Assembly (NCBI GenBank): GCA_902464645.1
Contig: CABQKL010000001.1
Coordinates: 1-64,000, forward strand
Origin: an uncultured Collinsella sp.
GTDB taxonomy: Bacteria; Actinomycetota; Coriobacteriia; Coriobacteriales; Coriobacteriaceae
DNA: 64,000 nt
Reading direction: 5' to 3'
In this document: positions 34,150 through 43,343 of the stretch, in pieces
Layout: every line of letters begins with the position of its first letter
Position numbering within the stretch: the stretch's first letter is position 1
Program-made: the position numbers and the translations under genes
The notes under the pieces: generated by a model
What the model saw: only the letters and a program-made list of their open reading frames with translations
Database searches by the model: none
Told to the model about the DNA's origin: nothing

Positions 34150-34629
34150 TTATTTGGCGTGCCCGCCGCCCGCCGTCATTTGGGCCGCATGCTCCAGCTG
34201 GTCGCTCACGGCCTCCCAGCTTTCGCGGGCTGCTTTCGTAGATCCCGGAAAGTTGATGACAAGTGTATACCCACGCTGCATGCACACGGCGCGCGAGAGC
34301 ATAGCGCGGCGTGTCTTGGTCATGGAATACGCACGGATTGCCTCTGCAATACCCGGCACATCGCGGTCGCAGACGGCACGCGTCGCCTCGGGCGTCACAT
34401 CGCGCATCGAAAGCCCCGTACCGCCGCAAGTGAGTACGACATTGGCGTGACACTCATCAGCAGCTTCCACAATGGCATCACCAATCTCGCTGGCGTCGTC
34501 GCGCACGACCACATGTGAGGCGACCGTCCAGCCCTGCGCCTCGATAAGCTCCTCGAGCGCAGCACCCGCCTCGTCCTGAGCAAGATCGCGCGTATCCGAG
34601 CACGTCACAATCGAAATCTTCAGCTCCAT
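34150..34629 (-). CDS. MoaB/Mog-type molybdopterin adenylyltransferase
   Basis: The 159-aa protein has the MoaB/MogA signatures ISIVTCSDTRD, LTCGGTGLSMRDVTPEAT and LVINFPGSTKAA. These enzymes adenylate molybdopterin so that MoeA can insert the metal. Size is closer to MoaB than to the longer Mog of enterics. The ATG at 34629 has a strong AGGAGG; the gene lies 10 nt after moeA. Confidence 0.92.
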   Translation of the reverse strand: MELKISIVTCSDTRDLAQDEAGAALEELIEAQGWTVASHVVVRDDASEIGDAIVEAADECHANVVLTCGGTGLSMRDVTPEATRAVCDRDVPGIAEAIRAYSMTKTRRAMLSRAVCMQRGYTLVINFPGSTKAARESWEAVSDQLEHAAQMTAGGGHAK

Positions 34630-34639
34630 AGCATTCCTC

Positions 34640-35902
34640 CTACAACACGGCGCCCTCGGGCAGGTCGACGCGAACAACGTCCACGACATCTCCCGCCCTG
34701 AGCTCGCACGGTCCTTCGTCAATACACAGCAGGCAGTTCGCACGCTGCATAGTTCCAAGCAGCGCCGAATTCTGCGTCTTAGCCTCGGTCACCAACAGCT
34801 CACCGGTCTCGGGGTCGCACAAAACCGTGGCGCGATCGAAGAAGCGGCGATGCTGGCGCTTCTTCACGCTATGCGTAAGCGTCGCCCGCTGCACGGGACG
34901 CGCACCCTCGGCAAAGCCGCGCATCTTGCGAATCGCCGGACGGGCAAGCATCTCAAAGCCCACATACGCCGCCGCGGGATTGCCCGAAAGCCCCAAATAC
35001 GGCTTGCCGCCGAGCAAACCAAACGTAATGGCCTTGCCCGGGCGCATCGAGATGCGATCGAACAGCACCTCGCCCTCGCGCTGGACCAGCGCCGTCACAT
35101 AGTCGTAATCGCCCGCCGAGGCGCCTCCGCTCGTAATGACAAAATCGCACTCTTGCACCGCGCGATGCACGAGCTCGGCAATCGCCTGCTCATCATCAGG
35201 CGCAATGCCGTAGAACACGGGCTCGGCTCCTGCATCGAGTGCTTCGGCCATCAACGCGGACGAGTTGGAATCGCGAATCTGACCGCGCGCCGGTACTTTA
35301 CTCGGTGCGACCAGTTCCGTGCCCAGCGAGATGATGCCCACACGTGGGGCAGCGTGCACCTTCACGCTCGCGTAACCGGCGCTTGCCAGCAGGCCGGCGC
35401 CGGCCGGAGCCACAACCTCGCCGGCGCGCATCACAACATCGCCGGCATGGGCCTCCTCGGCAGCAGAGCGAACGTTCTCCCCCACCTTGGCCGGCGCCGA
35501 GAAGCTCGCGTGTGAGCCCTCGTTGCCGTCACCATCGAGCACCTCGACGATCTCGTATTTCACTACGGCGTCGGCACCCTCGGGCACCGGCGCGCCTGTC
35601 ATAATGCGGACGGTCTCGCCCGGGGCGATTGCGCCCTCAAACACATGGCCCGCGGCCTCGTATCCGATAACGTCGAGCGTCACCGGCGCCTCGCCAGACG
35701 CCTGCACCAAGTCCGCCGAGCGCACGGCATATCCGTCCATAGCGCTGTTGGCAAACGGCGAGATGTCGATATCGGCCACCGCGTCCTCGGCCAAGGGAAG
35801 ACCGGCGGCCTGCCACACGGGAATCTCGACGAGATCGGTCGGAGCAACGTGCGACAAAACAATCGACTGCGCGTCCTCCAGCGGAATGAGTTTCTCTGCC
35901 AT
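34640..35902 (-). CDS. moeA: Molybdopterin molybdenumtransferase
   Basis: The 420-aa protein has the MoeA pattern: SPFANSAMDGYAVRSAD early, RIMTGAPVPEGADAVV, GIISLGTELV, then ITSGGASAGDYDYV and LGLSGNPAAAYVGF. MoeA inserts molybdate into adenylated molybdopterin. It probably serves FdhF and the orphan oxidoreductase here. An ATG at 35902 with AGAGG upstream is preferred to a GTG two codons earlier. Divergent from the ClC gene. Confidence 0.95.
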   Translation of the reverse strand: MAEKLIPLEDAQSIVLSHVAPTDLVEIPVWQAAGLPLAEDAVADIDISPFANSAMDGYAVRSADLVQASGEAPVTLDVIGYEAAGHVFEGAIAPGETVRIMTGAPVPEGADAVVKYEIVEVLDGDGNEGSHASFSAPAKVGENVRSAAEEAHAGDVVMRAGEVVAPAGAGLLASAGYASVKVHAAPRVGIISLGTELVAPSKVPARGQIRDSNSSALMAEALDAGAEPVFYGIAPDDEQAIAELVHRAVQECDFVITSGGASAGDYDYVTALVQREGEVLFDRISMRPGKAITFGLLGGKPYLGLSGNPAAAYVGFEMLARPAIRKMRGFAEGARPVQRATLTHSVKKRQHRRFFDRATVLCDPETGELLVTEAKTQNSALLGTMQRANCLLCIDEGPCELRAGDVVDVVRVDLPEGAVL

Positions 35903-35959
35903 ATGCACCTCTTAATGCCACGGCGCACAACAGGGGCGCCGATTCTTTATGCTTTTCTC

Positions 35960-35965
35960 AGTATA
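35960..35965 (-). promoter_or_regulatory. -10 element of the moeA promoter
   Basis: TATACT on the minus strand lies 58 nt before moeA, and the leader holds a small GGCGC/GCGCC hairpin. A 9-bp inverted repeat (CGGCCTGCA / TGCAGGCCG, 35990-36028) sits between this and the divergent ClC promoter and may be a shared operator or insulating hairpin. No clear -35. Confidence 0.45.
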
Positions 35966-36077
35966 ATCCCCCGACGCACGACCGCGACTCGGCCTGCACC
36001 CGCAAATACACCTGTCGGTTGCAGGCCGCGAAACAGAATGGAAACCAACCCACCGGCTCGTCGCGTTTACCACGTTT

Positions 36078-36083
36078 TATAAT
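36078..36083 (+). promoter_or_regulatory. -10 element of the ClC-gene promoter
   Basis: TATAAT lies 30 nt before the ATG at 36113, giving a short leader with GAGG at the ribosome site. A -35 is weak. No crcB fluoride riboswitch was found in this 210-nt divergent gap. Confidence 0.5.
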
Positions 36084-36112
36084 GCTTGCGTTGCAACCTA
36101 AAAGAGGAACGT

Positions 36113-37534
36113 ATGGCTCATAACGACAAACCCGAAAGCGCAAACGAAGCGCAGGATCATCCCCAGCCGCTCGACGATGGCGGTTTTTTCTCCCTGAACG
36201 ACGTCATCATGGCAGGCAGGCATCAGCTCACCCGCTCCGAGCATCTCTTGGCTGTCGACACGCGCCGCAACGTCCGCAACCTATTCGCGAGCGCCAAGTT
36301 GCTCATACTTGTCGTCATCGTCTCTCTCGCCATGGGCGTTGCCGCTTGGGCGTTTTTGGCCTCGCTGAATATCGCGACCGATTATCGTGAGCACCATGCG
36401 TGGATTTACGCGCTGCTTCCCGTTGTGGGCGTTGCCACCACATGGGTGTACAAAAACCACGGTCTCGCCGCCAAGCGTGGCAACAACCTGGTCATTGACT
36501 CCGCCCTGGGCACACGCCTCATCCATATGCGCATGGCCGTCCTCACCTTCGTCTGCTCCACGCTCACGCACCTAACGGGCGGGTCGGCCGGTCGCGAGGG
36601 AGCCGCGGTGCAGATTGGCGGCACTATCGCCAGCAACATCTCGAGCCTCGCCCACCTCGAAAAGCATGACCACCACGACCTCATGCTCGCCGGCATCTCG
36701 TCGGCCTTTGGCGCCGTATTCGGTTCGCCCCTTGCCGGAGCTTTCTTTGGCATGGAGATGTGCTTTATCGGCAAGATCGACTACACCGCGGGCATCTACT
36801 GCCTGGTCGCCTCGTTTACCGGCTACTTTACGTCGCTTGCCTTGGGAACCGAGTACGAGGCGAATGTCATCACCAGCGTTCCCAACATGACACCACGGAC
36901 GGTTGTCATCGTTGTTATCAGCGCCATTATCTTCGGTTTGACGGCACGCCTCTTTGCCTGGTCGGTTCGAACCGTCAAGAGCCTGTACGGTCGCTTTATC
37001 ACCAACTACCTTACTCGCGCACTCGTGGGCGCGCTCGTGGTTTTGGCCGCCTATGCCCTTCTCGACGCCTGGGACTATGCCGGCCTTGCCACCTGGCTCT
37101 CGGGCGCCGGGTTCGCCGGTACCACGACCCTTGCCGACGCAGTCATCAAGCTCGTGGTGACGGCGCTCACTCTGGGCGCCGGCTTCCAAGGCGGCGAGGT
37201 CACACCCCTGTTTGGCATCGGTGCGGCGCTCGGCGGCTGGATCGGTTGCCTCGTCGGAATCGACCCCAGCTTTCTGGCGGCTCTCGGCATGCTCGGCGTG
37301 TTCTGCGCCGGCCTCAACGTGCCCATCACCACCTGCATGATGGCCATCGACCTGTTCCACGGCACGGCAGCCGGCTTCTTCGTGATCGTGGCGTTTATCA
37401 GCTATCTCGTCGGCGGCCACCGCGGCGTATATCCCGCGCAGCGCATTGTCTCGCCTAAACGCCGTTCGCTTATTGTGGATGAAGGCGGTACGGTAGCGGA
37501 TGCTATCGAGCGCCACAACGACCTGATAGAGTAG
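36113..37534 (+). CDS. ClC-family anion/proton antiporter, ClC-F-like (probable fluoride exporter)
   Basis: The 473-aa membrane protein has the ClC core GREGAAVQIG and GGEVTPLFGIG. In place of the GSGIP chloride-site motif it reads GNNLVI, which I associate with the fluoride-type ClC-F branch. Such proteins exchange F- for H+ and protect against fluoride. The N-terminal ~70 residues are soluble. The ATG at 36113 follows AAGAGG. Chloride transport cannot be ruled out from sequence alone. Confidence 0.82.
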   Translation: MAHNDKPESANEAQDHPQPLDDGGFFSLNDVIMAGRHQLTRSEHLLAVDTRRNVRNLFASAKLLILVVIVSLAMGVAAWAFLASLNIATDYREHHAWIYALLPVVGVATTWVYKNHGLAAKRGNNLVIDSALGTRLIHMRMAVLTFVCSTLTHLTGGSAGREGAAVQIGGTIASNISSLAHLEKHDHHDLMLAGISSAFGAVFGSPLAGAFFGMEMCFIGKIDYTAGIYCLVASFTGYFTSLALGTEYEANVITSVPNMTPRTVVIVVISAIIFGLTARLFAWSVRTVKSLYGRFITNYLTRALVGALVVLAAYALLDAWDYAGLATWLSGAGFAGTTTLADAVIKLVVTALTLGAGFQGGEVTPLFGIGAALGGWIGCLVGIDPSFLAALGMLGVFCAGLNVPITTCMMAIDLFHGTAAGFFVIVAFISYLVGGHRGVYPAQRIVSPKRRSLIVDEGGTVADAIERHNDLIE

Positions 37535-37621
37535 ACGTTAGCATTCGCCGTGCAGCCACAATCGGGGGCAATTCGACCTGAGCGCGACCGCACCGTCACG
37601 TCATACGCCAGGAGTCGCCCC

Positions 37622-38584
37622 ATGCACGCAACTAATTTTGGTCGCACGCTCATCATCGCCAACCCAGCCGCCCAGTCGGGCGCCGCGCGCGAAGTTGCCG
37701 AGCGCCTGCAGCGCTTTTTGGACATGACTGCACGCGCATCCCAGTTTGACCTGGTGCTGACCGAGCGCAAGGGGCATGCCAAGGAGCTGGCTGCCCAGGC
37801 AACGGGCTATCGAACCGTTATCGCACTTGGCGGTGACGGCGTGATCCACGAGGTCGTTAACGGGCTTATGACTCAAGAGGAGGACGCCCGCCCCGCTCTT
37901 GCAATCCTACCCGTGGGCTCCGGCAACGATTTTGCCCAAACGCTCGGCATCGACGATTTCTCCGGCAAGGATTTTGGCGCGCTGCTCACCTGCGAGCTGC
38001 AGCATCAGGACATCGGGCGCATTCGCTCATGGAACCCCGCAAACGGTAGCGGTGAGGCTTCCGTTGAGTACTACGACCAGACGCTTTCGGTCGGCATCGA
38101 TGCCGCCATCGGCCTGGGCACCACCGAGCTGCGTAAAAAGACGGGCCTCGCCGGCGCTCCGCTCTACACCCTCTCGGGTCTGGAACAGTTTGGTCTGCGC
38201 TACCGCAACTATCCCATGACAGTCAGCTTTGACGGCGCGCCCGCCGAGCGCGTGAGGGCGATTATCATGGCGATTCAGCTGGGCCCCACCTATGGCTCGG
38301 GCTATCGCATCTGTCCCGATGCCGATCCCTGTGACGGCATGCTCGACGTCTGCTACGCCTGCGGTCCCGTCCCCCGTGCGGTCGCCCTACCCATGTTCCT
38401 TTCGGCCAAGGACGGCCACCATACCAAATTGCCGCCGGTTCGTATGCGCCACTGCCGCCATGCCGAGCTCACGTTCGAGGAGCCCGACTACCCCATCCAG
38501 GCCGACGGCGAGCCCGTTGTCGCCTCGCGCATCGAGGTGGACATCCTCGCCGGCGCCCTCCACGTCTGGCACCCCACCCGCTAG
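37622..38584 (+). CDS. Diacylglycerol/lipid kinase (YegS/DagK family)
   Basis: The 320-aa protein has the catalytic GGDGVIHEVVNGL motif and PVGSGNDFAQ, the hallmarks of diacylglycerol kinase-like enzymes that phosphorylate diacylglycerol or undecaprenol-type lipids. The ATG at 37622 has GGAG 8 nt upstream; a GTG-type extension to 37550 has no site. It lies 87 nt after the ClC gene and may be cotranscribed with it. Family I repeat copy 3 follows 7 nt after the stop. Confidence 0.9.
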   Translation: MHATNFGRTLIIANPAAQSGAAREVAERLQRFLDMTARASQFDLVLTERKGHAKELAAQATGYRTVIALGGDGVIHEVVNGLMTQEEDARPALAILPVGSGNDFAQTLGIDDFSGKDFGALLTCELQHQDIGRIRSWNPANGSGEASVEYYDQTLSVGIDAAIGLGTTELRKKTGLAGAPLYTLSGLEQFGLRYRNYPMTVSFDGAPAERVRAIIMAIQLGPTYGSGYRICPDADPCDGMLDVCYACGPVPRAVALPMFLSAKDGHHTKLPPVRMRHCRHAELTFEEPDYPIQADGEPVVASRIEVDILAGALHVWHPTR

Positions 38585-38591
38585 CCCCACC

Positions 38592-38662
38592 TAAGTTGCG
38601 GTGAAATAGGGACTGTTTATGCAGCTAAAGCCGCAAAACAGTCCCTATTTCACCGCAACTTA
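38592..38662 (+). repeat. Palindromic intergenic repeat, family I, copy 3
   Basis: Perfect 27-bp arms (TAAGTTGCGGTGAAATAGGG...) enclose a 17-nt loop. Relative to copies 1 and 2 one arm base is G for C and the mate is C for G, so pairing is preserved. The left flank CCCCACC matches copy 1. It lies between convergent genes and may also terminate both. Confidence 0.92.
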
Positions 38663-38670
38663 TGAGGAGG

Positions 38671-39051
38671 CTATTCGTCGCTACGCGGCTTGCAACGGTT
38701 GGCCTTTTTAATGGCGTTGAAGTGCTTGTCATTAAGCCTGCGCTGGCGAGAGCGCTGAGGCACCTTGGTCTTTACGCGTCGGCGCGGTGGACGCCCGCGA
38801 CGCTCAAGCTCTGCCCTCAGCTTACGCAGACAGCAGCTACGGTTCTGGAACTGACTGCGGCTCTCGCGCGCCGTCACGACAATCCCCGTGGGCCCATGCT
38901 TCATGCGCACCGCTGAATCCGTCGTGTTCACGCCCTGTCCACCCGGACCCGTCGCGCGAAACACCTGTACCTCGCAATCGCGCGCCAACTCCTCGGCCGA
39001 CATCTCGGCATAGTGCGCATACTCACGCCATCCCATCTTGTTCTCATCCAT
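38671..39051 (-). CDS. RF-1-domain (GGQ) peptidyl-tRNA hydrolase-like protein
   Basis: The 126-aa protein has [20 protein letters not shown] with the GGQ catalytic motif of class I release factors. It ends in a basic tail ([16 protein letters not shown]), as in ribosome-rescue factors of the ArfB/YaeJ or RF-H type. It probably rescues stalled ribosomes, but an RF-H-like repair role is possible. The ATG at 39051 has GGAGGTG upstream. Confidence 0.82.
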   Translation of the reverse strand: MDENKMGWREYAHYAEMSAEELARDCEVQVFRATGPGGQGVNTTDSAVRMKHGPTGIVVTARESRSQFQNRSCCLRKLRAELERRGRPPRRRVKTKVPQRSRQRRLNDKHFNAIKKANRCKPRSDE

Positions 39052-39076
39052 ATCAACACCTCCCCTCATACAAAAA

Positions 39077-39107
39077 ATGTGACAAAGGGACAGTCCCTTT
39101 GTCACAT
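39077..39107. repeat. Palindrome with 15-bp arms, family II, after xpt
   Basis: ATGTGACAAAGGGAC and its exact reverse complement are separated by one base. On the minus strand TTTTTT follows, so it can act as the xpt terminator with its tip opened. The ACAAAGGGA core recurs in the palindrome at 63421. Confidence 0.8.
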
Positions 39108-39134
39108 CGCATACCAATCGCTTGTGTTGCGCGC

Positions 39135-39713
39135 TTAGGCGAAGGTGATCTCGCCGGTCTCGCAGTCCATATCGGCGATACGGGCCAGGCTCTCGACGCG
39201 GAAGCCGCGCTCGCGGAGCTTATCGCCACCGCCCTGGAAGCCCTTCTCCACCGCAATGCCAATGCCGGACACCTCGGCACCCGCAGCCTCGCAGATCTTG
39301 ATTAGGCCCTCGAGCGCGCAGCCGTTGGCCAGGAAGTCGTCGATAATCAGGACCTTGTCGCCCTCGGACAGGAAGCGCTTGCCAACGATGACCGGGTACT
39401 CCTTCTGCTTGGTAAAGGAGTAGATGGTCGTGGCATACTGCTCGCCGTCGAGGTTGATGGACTGCGCCTTCTTGGCAAAGACAACCGGCACGCCGCCAAA
39501 ATGCTGGGCCGCGATGCAAGCCATGCCAATGCCCGAAGCCTCGATCGTCAGGATCTTGTTGATCTCGACGCCCTCGAACAGATGGGCCCACTCGGCGCCC
39601 ATGTGGTCGAACAACTCAACGTCGCACTGGTGGTTGAGGAAGGCATCAACCTTAAGGACGTTACCGGCCTTTACGATGCCGTCATGGCGAATACGATCCT
39701 CAAGCTCCTGCAT
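39135..39713 (-). CDS. xpt: Xanthine phosphoribosyltransferase
   Basis: The 192-aa protein starts [12 protein letters not shown] and has the PRPP loop [11 protein letters not shown] and [10 protein letters not shown], as in Xpt. It salvages xanthine to XMP. A GAAGGGG site precedes the ATG. I looked for a purine riboswitch in the 157-nt upstream region and did not see one; a TAGACT-like -10 lies about 70 nt before the gene. Confidence 0.93.
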   Translation of the reverse strand: MQELEDRIRHDGIVKAGNVLKVDAFLNHQCDVELFDHMGAEWAHLFEGVEINKILTIEASGIGMACIAAQHFGGVPVVFAKKAQSINLDGEQYATTIYSFTKQKEYPVIVGKRFLSEGDKVLIIDDFLANGCALEGLIKICEAAGAEVSGIGIAVEKGFQGGGDKLRERGFRVESLARIADMDCETGEITFA

Positions 39714-39870
39714 GGCGCAACCCCTTCTCGCGGCAACGATACCGCGCGATTAATAAACGTTGTTCGATAGTCTACCACGGACCGACCCCCGCCCGCCCCA
39801 CAAGCCGCATCGCACCACAAACCAGTCTTTTTGGGACAACGCAAATCGTGGCAGACGGCCTCCCAACACG

Positions 39871-41175
39871 CTAATGGCGGGCGCGTATCTTCACCAAACG
39901 CACCATGGCGAGCGCAAAGCCCACGGCGGCCACAGCCATGAGTACGTAGAACACCGAGCGAAAGCCGAACAGGAACACATCCGGACGTCCTGCAACAAAA
40001 CTGGTCACGGCCTCGCCCATCGCAACGCTCATCTGCCCATACAGGATATGCGACGCCGCCGTAATGCCCACTGCCATACCCGCATAGCGTGCCAGGCTAC
40101 CCAGACTGCCAGCAAAGCCGAGCGCTTCGCGCGGAGCCGAGCCCATGTACAGCGAGTTATTGGGGCTCTGGAAAATCGACGTACCGCACGACATAAACGC
40201 GACGCAGCACACGATCACAGGGATGGAAGAGCGCTCGTCAAGCGTGCTTACCGCAAAGAGACCGCACACGTACACGCCCAGGCCGACCGCCGTGGGACCC
40301 TCGCAGCCAACACGGTCCGAAACCGTTCCCGAAAGCGGGCCGATAAAGGCATTCACCATCGGCAACGCCAAAAAGAGCAATCCGGAAATGTCGGAACCAA
40401 AGCCGTGGGCGTCCTGAAAATAGAACGGCAGGATAAACTCAGATGCGCCAATACCAACGAACACGATGAGCATGCAAGCAAGGTTAATGGTGAAGGCCGA
40501 ATTTGCAAAGCAGCGACGAGCAGCCTCGATCAGGGATATGGGGCGCTCGCCGGCCTCCGGCTTAACATGCGGCAGCGTGTAGAGCCCCACGATAAACGAG
40601 ATGACGCCAATAGGCAGGTTGATGAGGAAGATGCTCTCCCAGGGAAAGCTTGCCACCAGCATGCCACCCAGCACGGGGCCACACATCATGCCGAGGGCCA
40701 CGAAGGTCGCAAGAATACCCATGGCACGACCGCGCTCGCGAGCCGGAAACGACTCGGTGATGATACCCATGTTGTTGGCCATGGCCGCCGCGCAACCGAC
40801 GCCCTGAACGATGCGTGCAAGAATAAGAACTTCGAGCGAGGCCGAAAGGCCGCAAAGCAGCGAACCGGCCGTAAAGACGATTACGCCCAGCTGGAATACG
40901 CCGACCTTGCCGCGCACGTCGCCCAGGCGGCCAAACGGCAGCATGGCCACGCACGTCACAAGCAGATACACCGAGCTCACCAGCTGAATGCGATCGAGGC
41001 CCACGCCCAGCTCCTTTTGCATCACGGGCAGCGCCACGGTCACGACGGTCGAATCCAGACACGACATAAACGTCATGATGAGCACGGTAAACAGAATCGC
41101 CCATTTGTTCTTGCCATGGGTGTCGCCCTCAAGGGCAATGTGCTCGCGGCGCAGCTGCTCTGCGGTTTTCTCCAT
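39871..41175 (-). CDS. MFS transporter, drug/metabolite export (DHA2-like)
   Basis: The 434-aa protein has about twelve to fourteen hydrophobic segments. It has the motif-C-like CLDSTVVTVALP near residue 42, LPFGRLGDVRGKV (motif A) and RIVQGVGCAAAMANN. These point to the DHA2 drug:H+ branch; the substrate is unknown. The ATG at 41175 was chosen because AAAGG lies 6 nt upstream, whereas the ATG at 41181 touches it. It starts 141 nt after metY and the intervening terminator. Confidence 0.87.
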   Translation of the reverse strand: MEKTAEQLRREHIALEGDTHGKNKWAILFTVLIMTFMSCLDSTVVTVALPVMQKELGVGLDRIQLVSSVYLLVTCVAMLPFGRLGDVRGKVGVFQLGVIVFTAGSLLCGLSASLEVLILARIVQGVGCAAAMANNMGIITESFPARERGRAMGILATFVALGMMCGPVLGGMLVASFPWESIFLINLPIGVISFIVGLYTLPHVKPEAGERPISLIEAARRCFANSAFTINLACMLIVFVGIGASEFILPFYFQDAHGFGSDISGLLFLALPMVNAFIGPLSGTVSDRVGCEGPTAVGLGVYVCGLFAVSTLDERSSIPVIVCCVAFMSCGTSIFQSPNNSLYMGSAPREALGFAGSLGSLARYAGMAVGITAASHILYGQMSVAMGEAVTSFVAGRPDVFLFGFRSVFYVLMAVAAVGFALAMVRLVKIRARH

Positions 41176-41201
41176 ATCCATCCTTTCGAGTGGCGCAACG
41201 C

Positions 41202-41248
41202 AAAAACGGGACCCCAATCGCCTGCAAACAGTCGCGATTGGGGCCCCG
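41202..41248 (-). terminator. Terminator of metY
   Basis: On the minus strand a 15-bp stem (CGGGGCCCCAATCGC / GCGATTGGGGTCCCG, one G-U) is followed by TTTTTG. It lies 68 nt after the metY stop and before the MFS gene. Confidence 0.85.
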
Positions 41249-41315
41249 CCTACGGAATCGGAACGAAAGGTCACCGAAGCTTTCGCCAGCATCGGCGCCT
41301 TGTGCGAACGCTAGC

Positions 41316-42599
41316 CTAGCACTGCTCGAGCGCCTGCTCAAGGTCGGCAATCAGATCGGCCGTGTCCTCGAGGCCGCACGACAGGCGCACCATGTCGGCA
41401 GAGATGCCACAGGCGATGAGCTCCTCATCGTTCATCTGGCGATGCGTGGCGTTAGCAGGATGCAAGCAGCAAGTGCGGGCGTCGGCCACGTGCGTGGCGA
41501 TCTGGGCGAGCTTGAGGCTCTTCATAAAGGTCTCGGCCGCCGCGCGACCACCATTAAAGCCAAAGCTCACAACGCCGCAGGTACCGTTTGGCATGTACTT
41601 CTGAGCGAGGTCATAGTACTTGTCGCCCTCCAGGCCCGGATAGCTCACGAAGCGCACCTTGGGATGGCTCTGCAGGAACTTGGCAACGGCCAGGCCGTTC
41701 TCGCAATGACGCGGCATGCGCACATGCAGGCTCTCGAGCGAGCTGTTCAAGAAGAACGCCGCCTGCGGGTTCTGCATGGGGCCAAGATCGCGCATGAGCT
41801 GCGCGGTGGCCTTGGTAATGAAGGCGCCCTCGCGACCGAACTTCTCGGCATACGTCACGCCGTGGTAGCTCTCGTCAGGCGTGGTGAGACCCGGGAACTT
41901 GTCCGCATGGGCCATCCAGTCAAACTGGCCGTGGTCGACGATCACGCCGCCGAGGTAGGCAGCATGGCCATCCATGTACTTGGTGGTGGAGTGCGTAATG
42001 ATGTCGGCGCCCCACTCAAAGGGACGGCACATCACGGGCGTCGGGAAGGTGTTGTCGACCATCAGCGGCACGCCGTGGTCGTGCGCGGCCTTGGCAAAGC
42101 GCTCAATATCAAGCACGGCAAGAGCGGGGTTAGCGATCGTCTCGCCAAAGACAAGCTTGGTATTGGGCTTAAAGGCTGCCCCAAGCTCCTCGTCGGTGCA
42201 GTCGGGGGCAACGAACGTGCAGGTCAGACCCATGCGCTCCATGGTATGAGCGAGCAGGTTGTAGGTACCGCCGTAGATGGCAGAGCTCGCGACTACGTGA
42301 TCGCCGGCACCGGCCACGTTAAAGATCGCAAGGAAATTCGCGGCCATGCCCGAGCTCGTGAGCATCGCGGCAGTGCCGCCCTCCATCTCGCAGATCTTGG
42401 CGGCAACCAGATCGCACGTGGGGTTCTGCAGACGGCTATAGAAGTAGCCCGACTCCTCCAGGTCGAATAGCTTGCCCATGTGCTCGGACGTGTCGTACTT
42501 CCACGTGGTTGACTGGTAGATAGGCACCTGACGCGGCTCGGCATCTCCCGGGTGATAGCCGCCCTGAACACACGTCGTACCGATGGTCTGCTCGCTCAT
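41316..42599 (-). CDS. metY: O-acetylhomoserine sulfhydrylase-type (Cys/Met metabolism PLP) enzyme
   Basis: The 427-aa enzyme has the family layout: YSRLQNPTCD, TSSGMAANF and the PLP lysine in THSTTKYMDGH. A final LSCGLEDTADLIADLEQAL matches O-acetylhomoserine aminocarboxypropyltransferases. It should combine O-acetylhomoserine with sulfide to homocysteine; a methionine gamma-lyase activity is a lesser alternative. The ATG at 42599 has GGGAG upstream. Confidence 0.9.
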   Translation of the reverse strand: MSEQTIGTTCVQGGYHPGDAEPRQVPIYQSTTWKYDTSEHMGKLFDLEESGYFYSRLQNPTCDLVAAKICEMEGGTAAMLTSSGMAANFLAIFNVAGAGDHVVASSAIYGGTYNLLAHTMERMGLTCTFVAPDCTDEELGAAFKPNTKLVFGETIANPALAVLDIERFAKAAHDHGVPLMVDNTFPTPVMCRPFEWGADIITHSTTKYMDGHAAYLGGVIVDHGQFDWMAHADKFPGLTTPDESYHGVTYAEKFGREGAFITKATAQLMRDLGPMQNPQAAFFLNSSLESLHVRMPRHCENGLAVAKFLQSHPKVRFVSYPGLEGDKYYDLAQKYMPNGTCGVVSFGFNGGRAAAETFMKSLKLAQIATHVADARTCCLHPANATHRQMNDEELIACGISADMVRLSCGLEDTADLIADLEQALEQC

Positions 42600-42687
42600 A
42601 TCCAACTCCCTTACTTGGGTTTTGTTTTATTCGGTTCACGATACCGCTACCGCACACCCCTCTCAACCCATCCTCAAGGTGGGTTAT

Positions 42688-42716
42688 GAGACAAATGAAT
42701 CGAGGGTGTTTGTCTC
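42688..42716. promoter_or_regulatory. Inverted repeat in the divergent metY / C_GCAxxG gap
   Basis: GAGACAAA and TTTGTCTC are separated by 13 nt, 90-115 nt from both starts, in a 230-nt gap. AACCCA/TGGGTT flanks it. It may be an operator for one or both genes. Confidence 0.35.
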
Positions 42717-42829
42717 AACCTTAGGCATTTGTTTAATAGACAAAAAATGAGGCATAGATGGAGCTCTCGATGATTACATGCACCGGCACGGGTACCATAG
42801 GCGGGTACACCGTGACCAAGGAGACAACG

Positions 42830-43276
42830 ATGAAGCAAATCGATACGGCCCAGCTCGACATCACCGCCTGTCAGGCTCAGGCTGCCGAGTACCACGCCCG
42901 TGGCTTTAACTGCGCCCAGGCCGTCGCCTGCACGCTCGCGCCCGCCGTCGGGCTCGACCCCCAGATCGCCTTTACCCTCACCGAGGGCTTTGGTGCCGGC
43001 ATGGGCGGCATGACCGAAACCTGCGGCGCCATCTCGGGAGCCGTGGCCATCATGGGCTTTGTAATGAGCGACGGCATGGAAAACCCCAAGACCAAGGGCC
43101 AGACCTACAAGCTGTCGCGCGAAATCGCCAAGCGTTTTGGCGAGAAGAACACGACGACCGTCTGCGGCACGCTCAAGGGCATCGGATCGGATAAGGGTCC
43201 GCTCCGCAGCTGCCCTGGTTGCATCGACGATGCCATCGAGATCGCCTGTGATGTGCTAAAGCAGCTTGCCGAGTAA
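42830..43276 (+). CDS. C_GCAxxG_C_C family protein
   Basis: The 148-aa protein matches a small redox-type family: FNCAQAVACTLA, GAGMGGMTETCGAISGAVAIMG, VCGTL and CPGCIDDAIEIA provide the invariant cysteines, which probably bind a metal or cluster. The biochemical role is not established. AGGAG lies 7 nt before the ATG at 42830. It is divergent from metY and convergent with the IMPACT gene. Confidence 0.87.
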   Translation: MKQIDTAQLDITACQAQAAEYHARGFNCAQAVACTLAPAVGLDPQIAFTLTEGFGAGMGGMTETCGAISGAVAIMGFVMSDGMENPKTKGQTYKLSREIAKRFGEKNTTTVCGTLKGIGSDKGPLRSCPGCIDDAIEIACDVLKQLAE

Positions 43277-43295
43277 ACGGCAGTAACATAAAACC

Positions 43296-43338
43296 ACGGC
43301 CGGCGCGCTTGGGATTCATCCAAAAGCACGCCGGCCGT
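43296..43338 (-). terminator. Hairpin between the convergent C_GCAxxG and IMPACT genes
   Basis: A 10-bp stem ACGGCCGGCG / CGCCGGCCGT, extended by CTT/AAG-type pairs, lies between the two stops. On the minus strand GGTTTTATG follows, so it best serves the IMPACT gene, but it may be bidirectional. Confidence 0.7.
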
Positions 43339-43343
43339 CGTCG

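Noticed and set aside
35909..36112. Fluoride (crcB) riboswitch upstream of the ClC gene
   Set aside because: The conserved GG.GATGG and loop blocks could not be located in either strand of the gap.
39714..39870. Purine riboswitch upstream of xpt
   Set aside because: The three-way junction core sequences are not present; only a plausible promoter can be seen.
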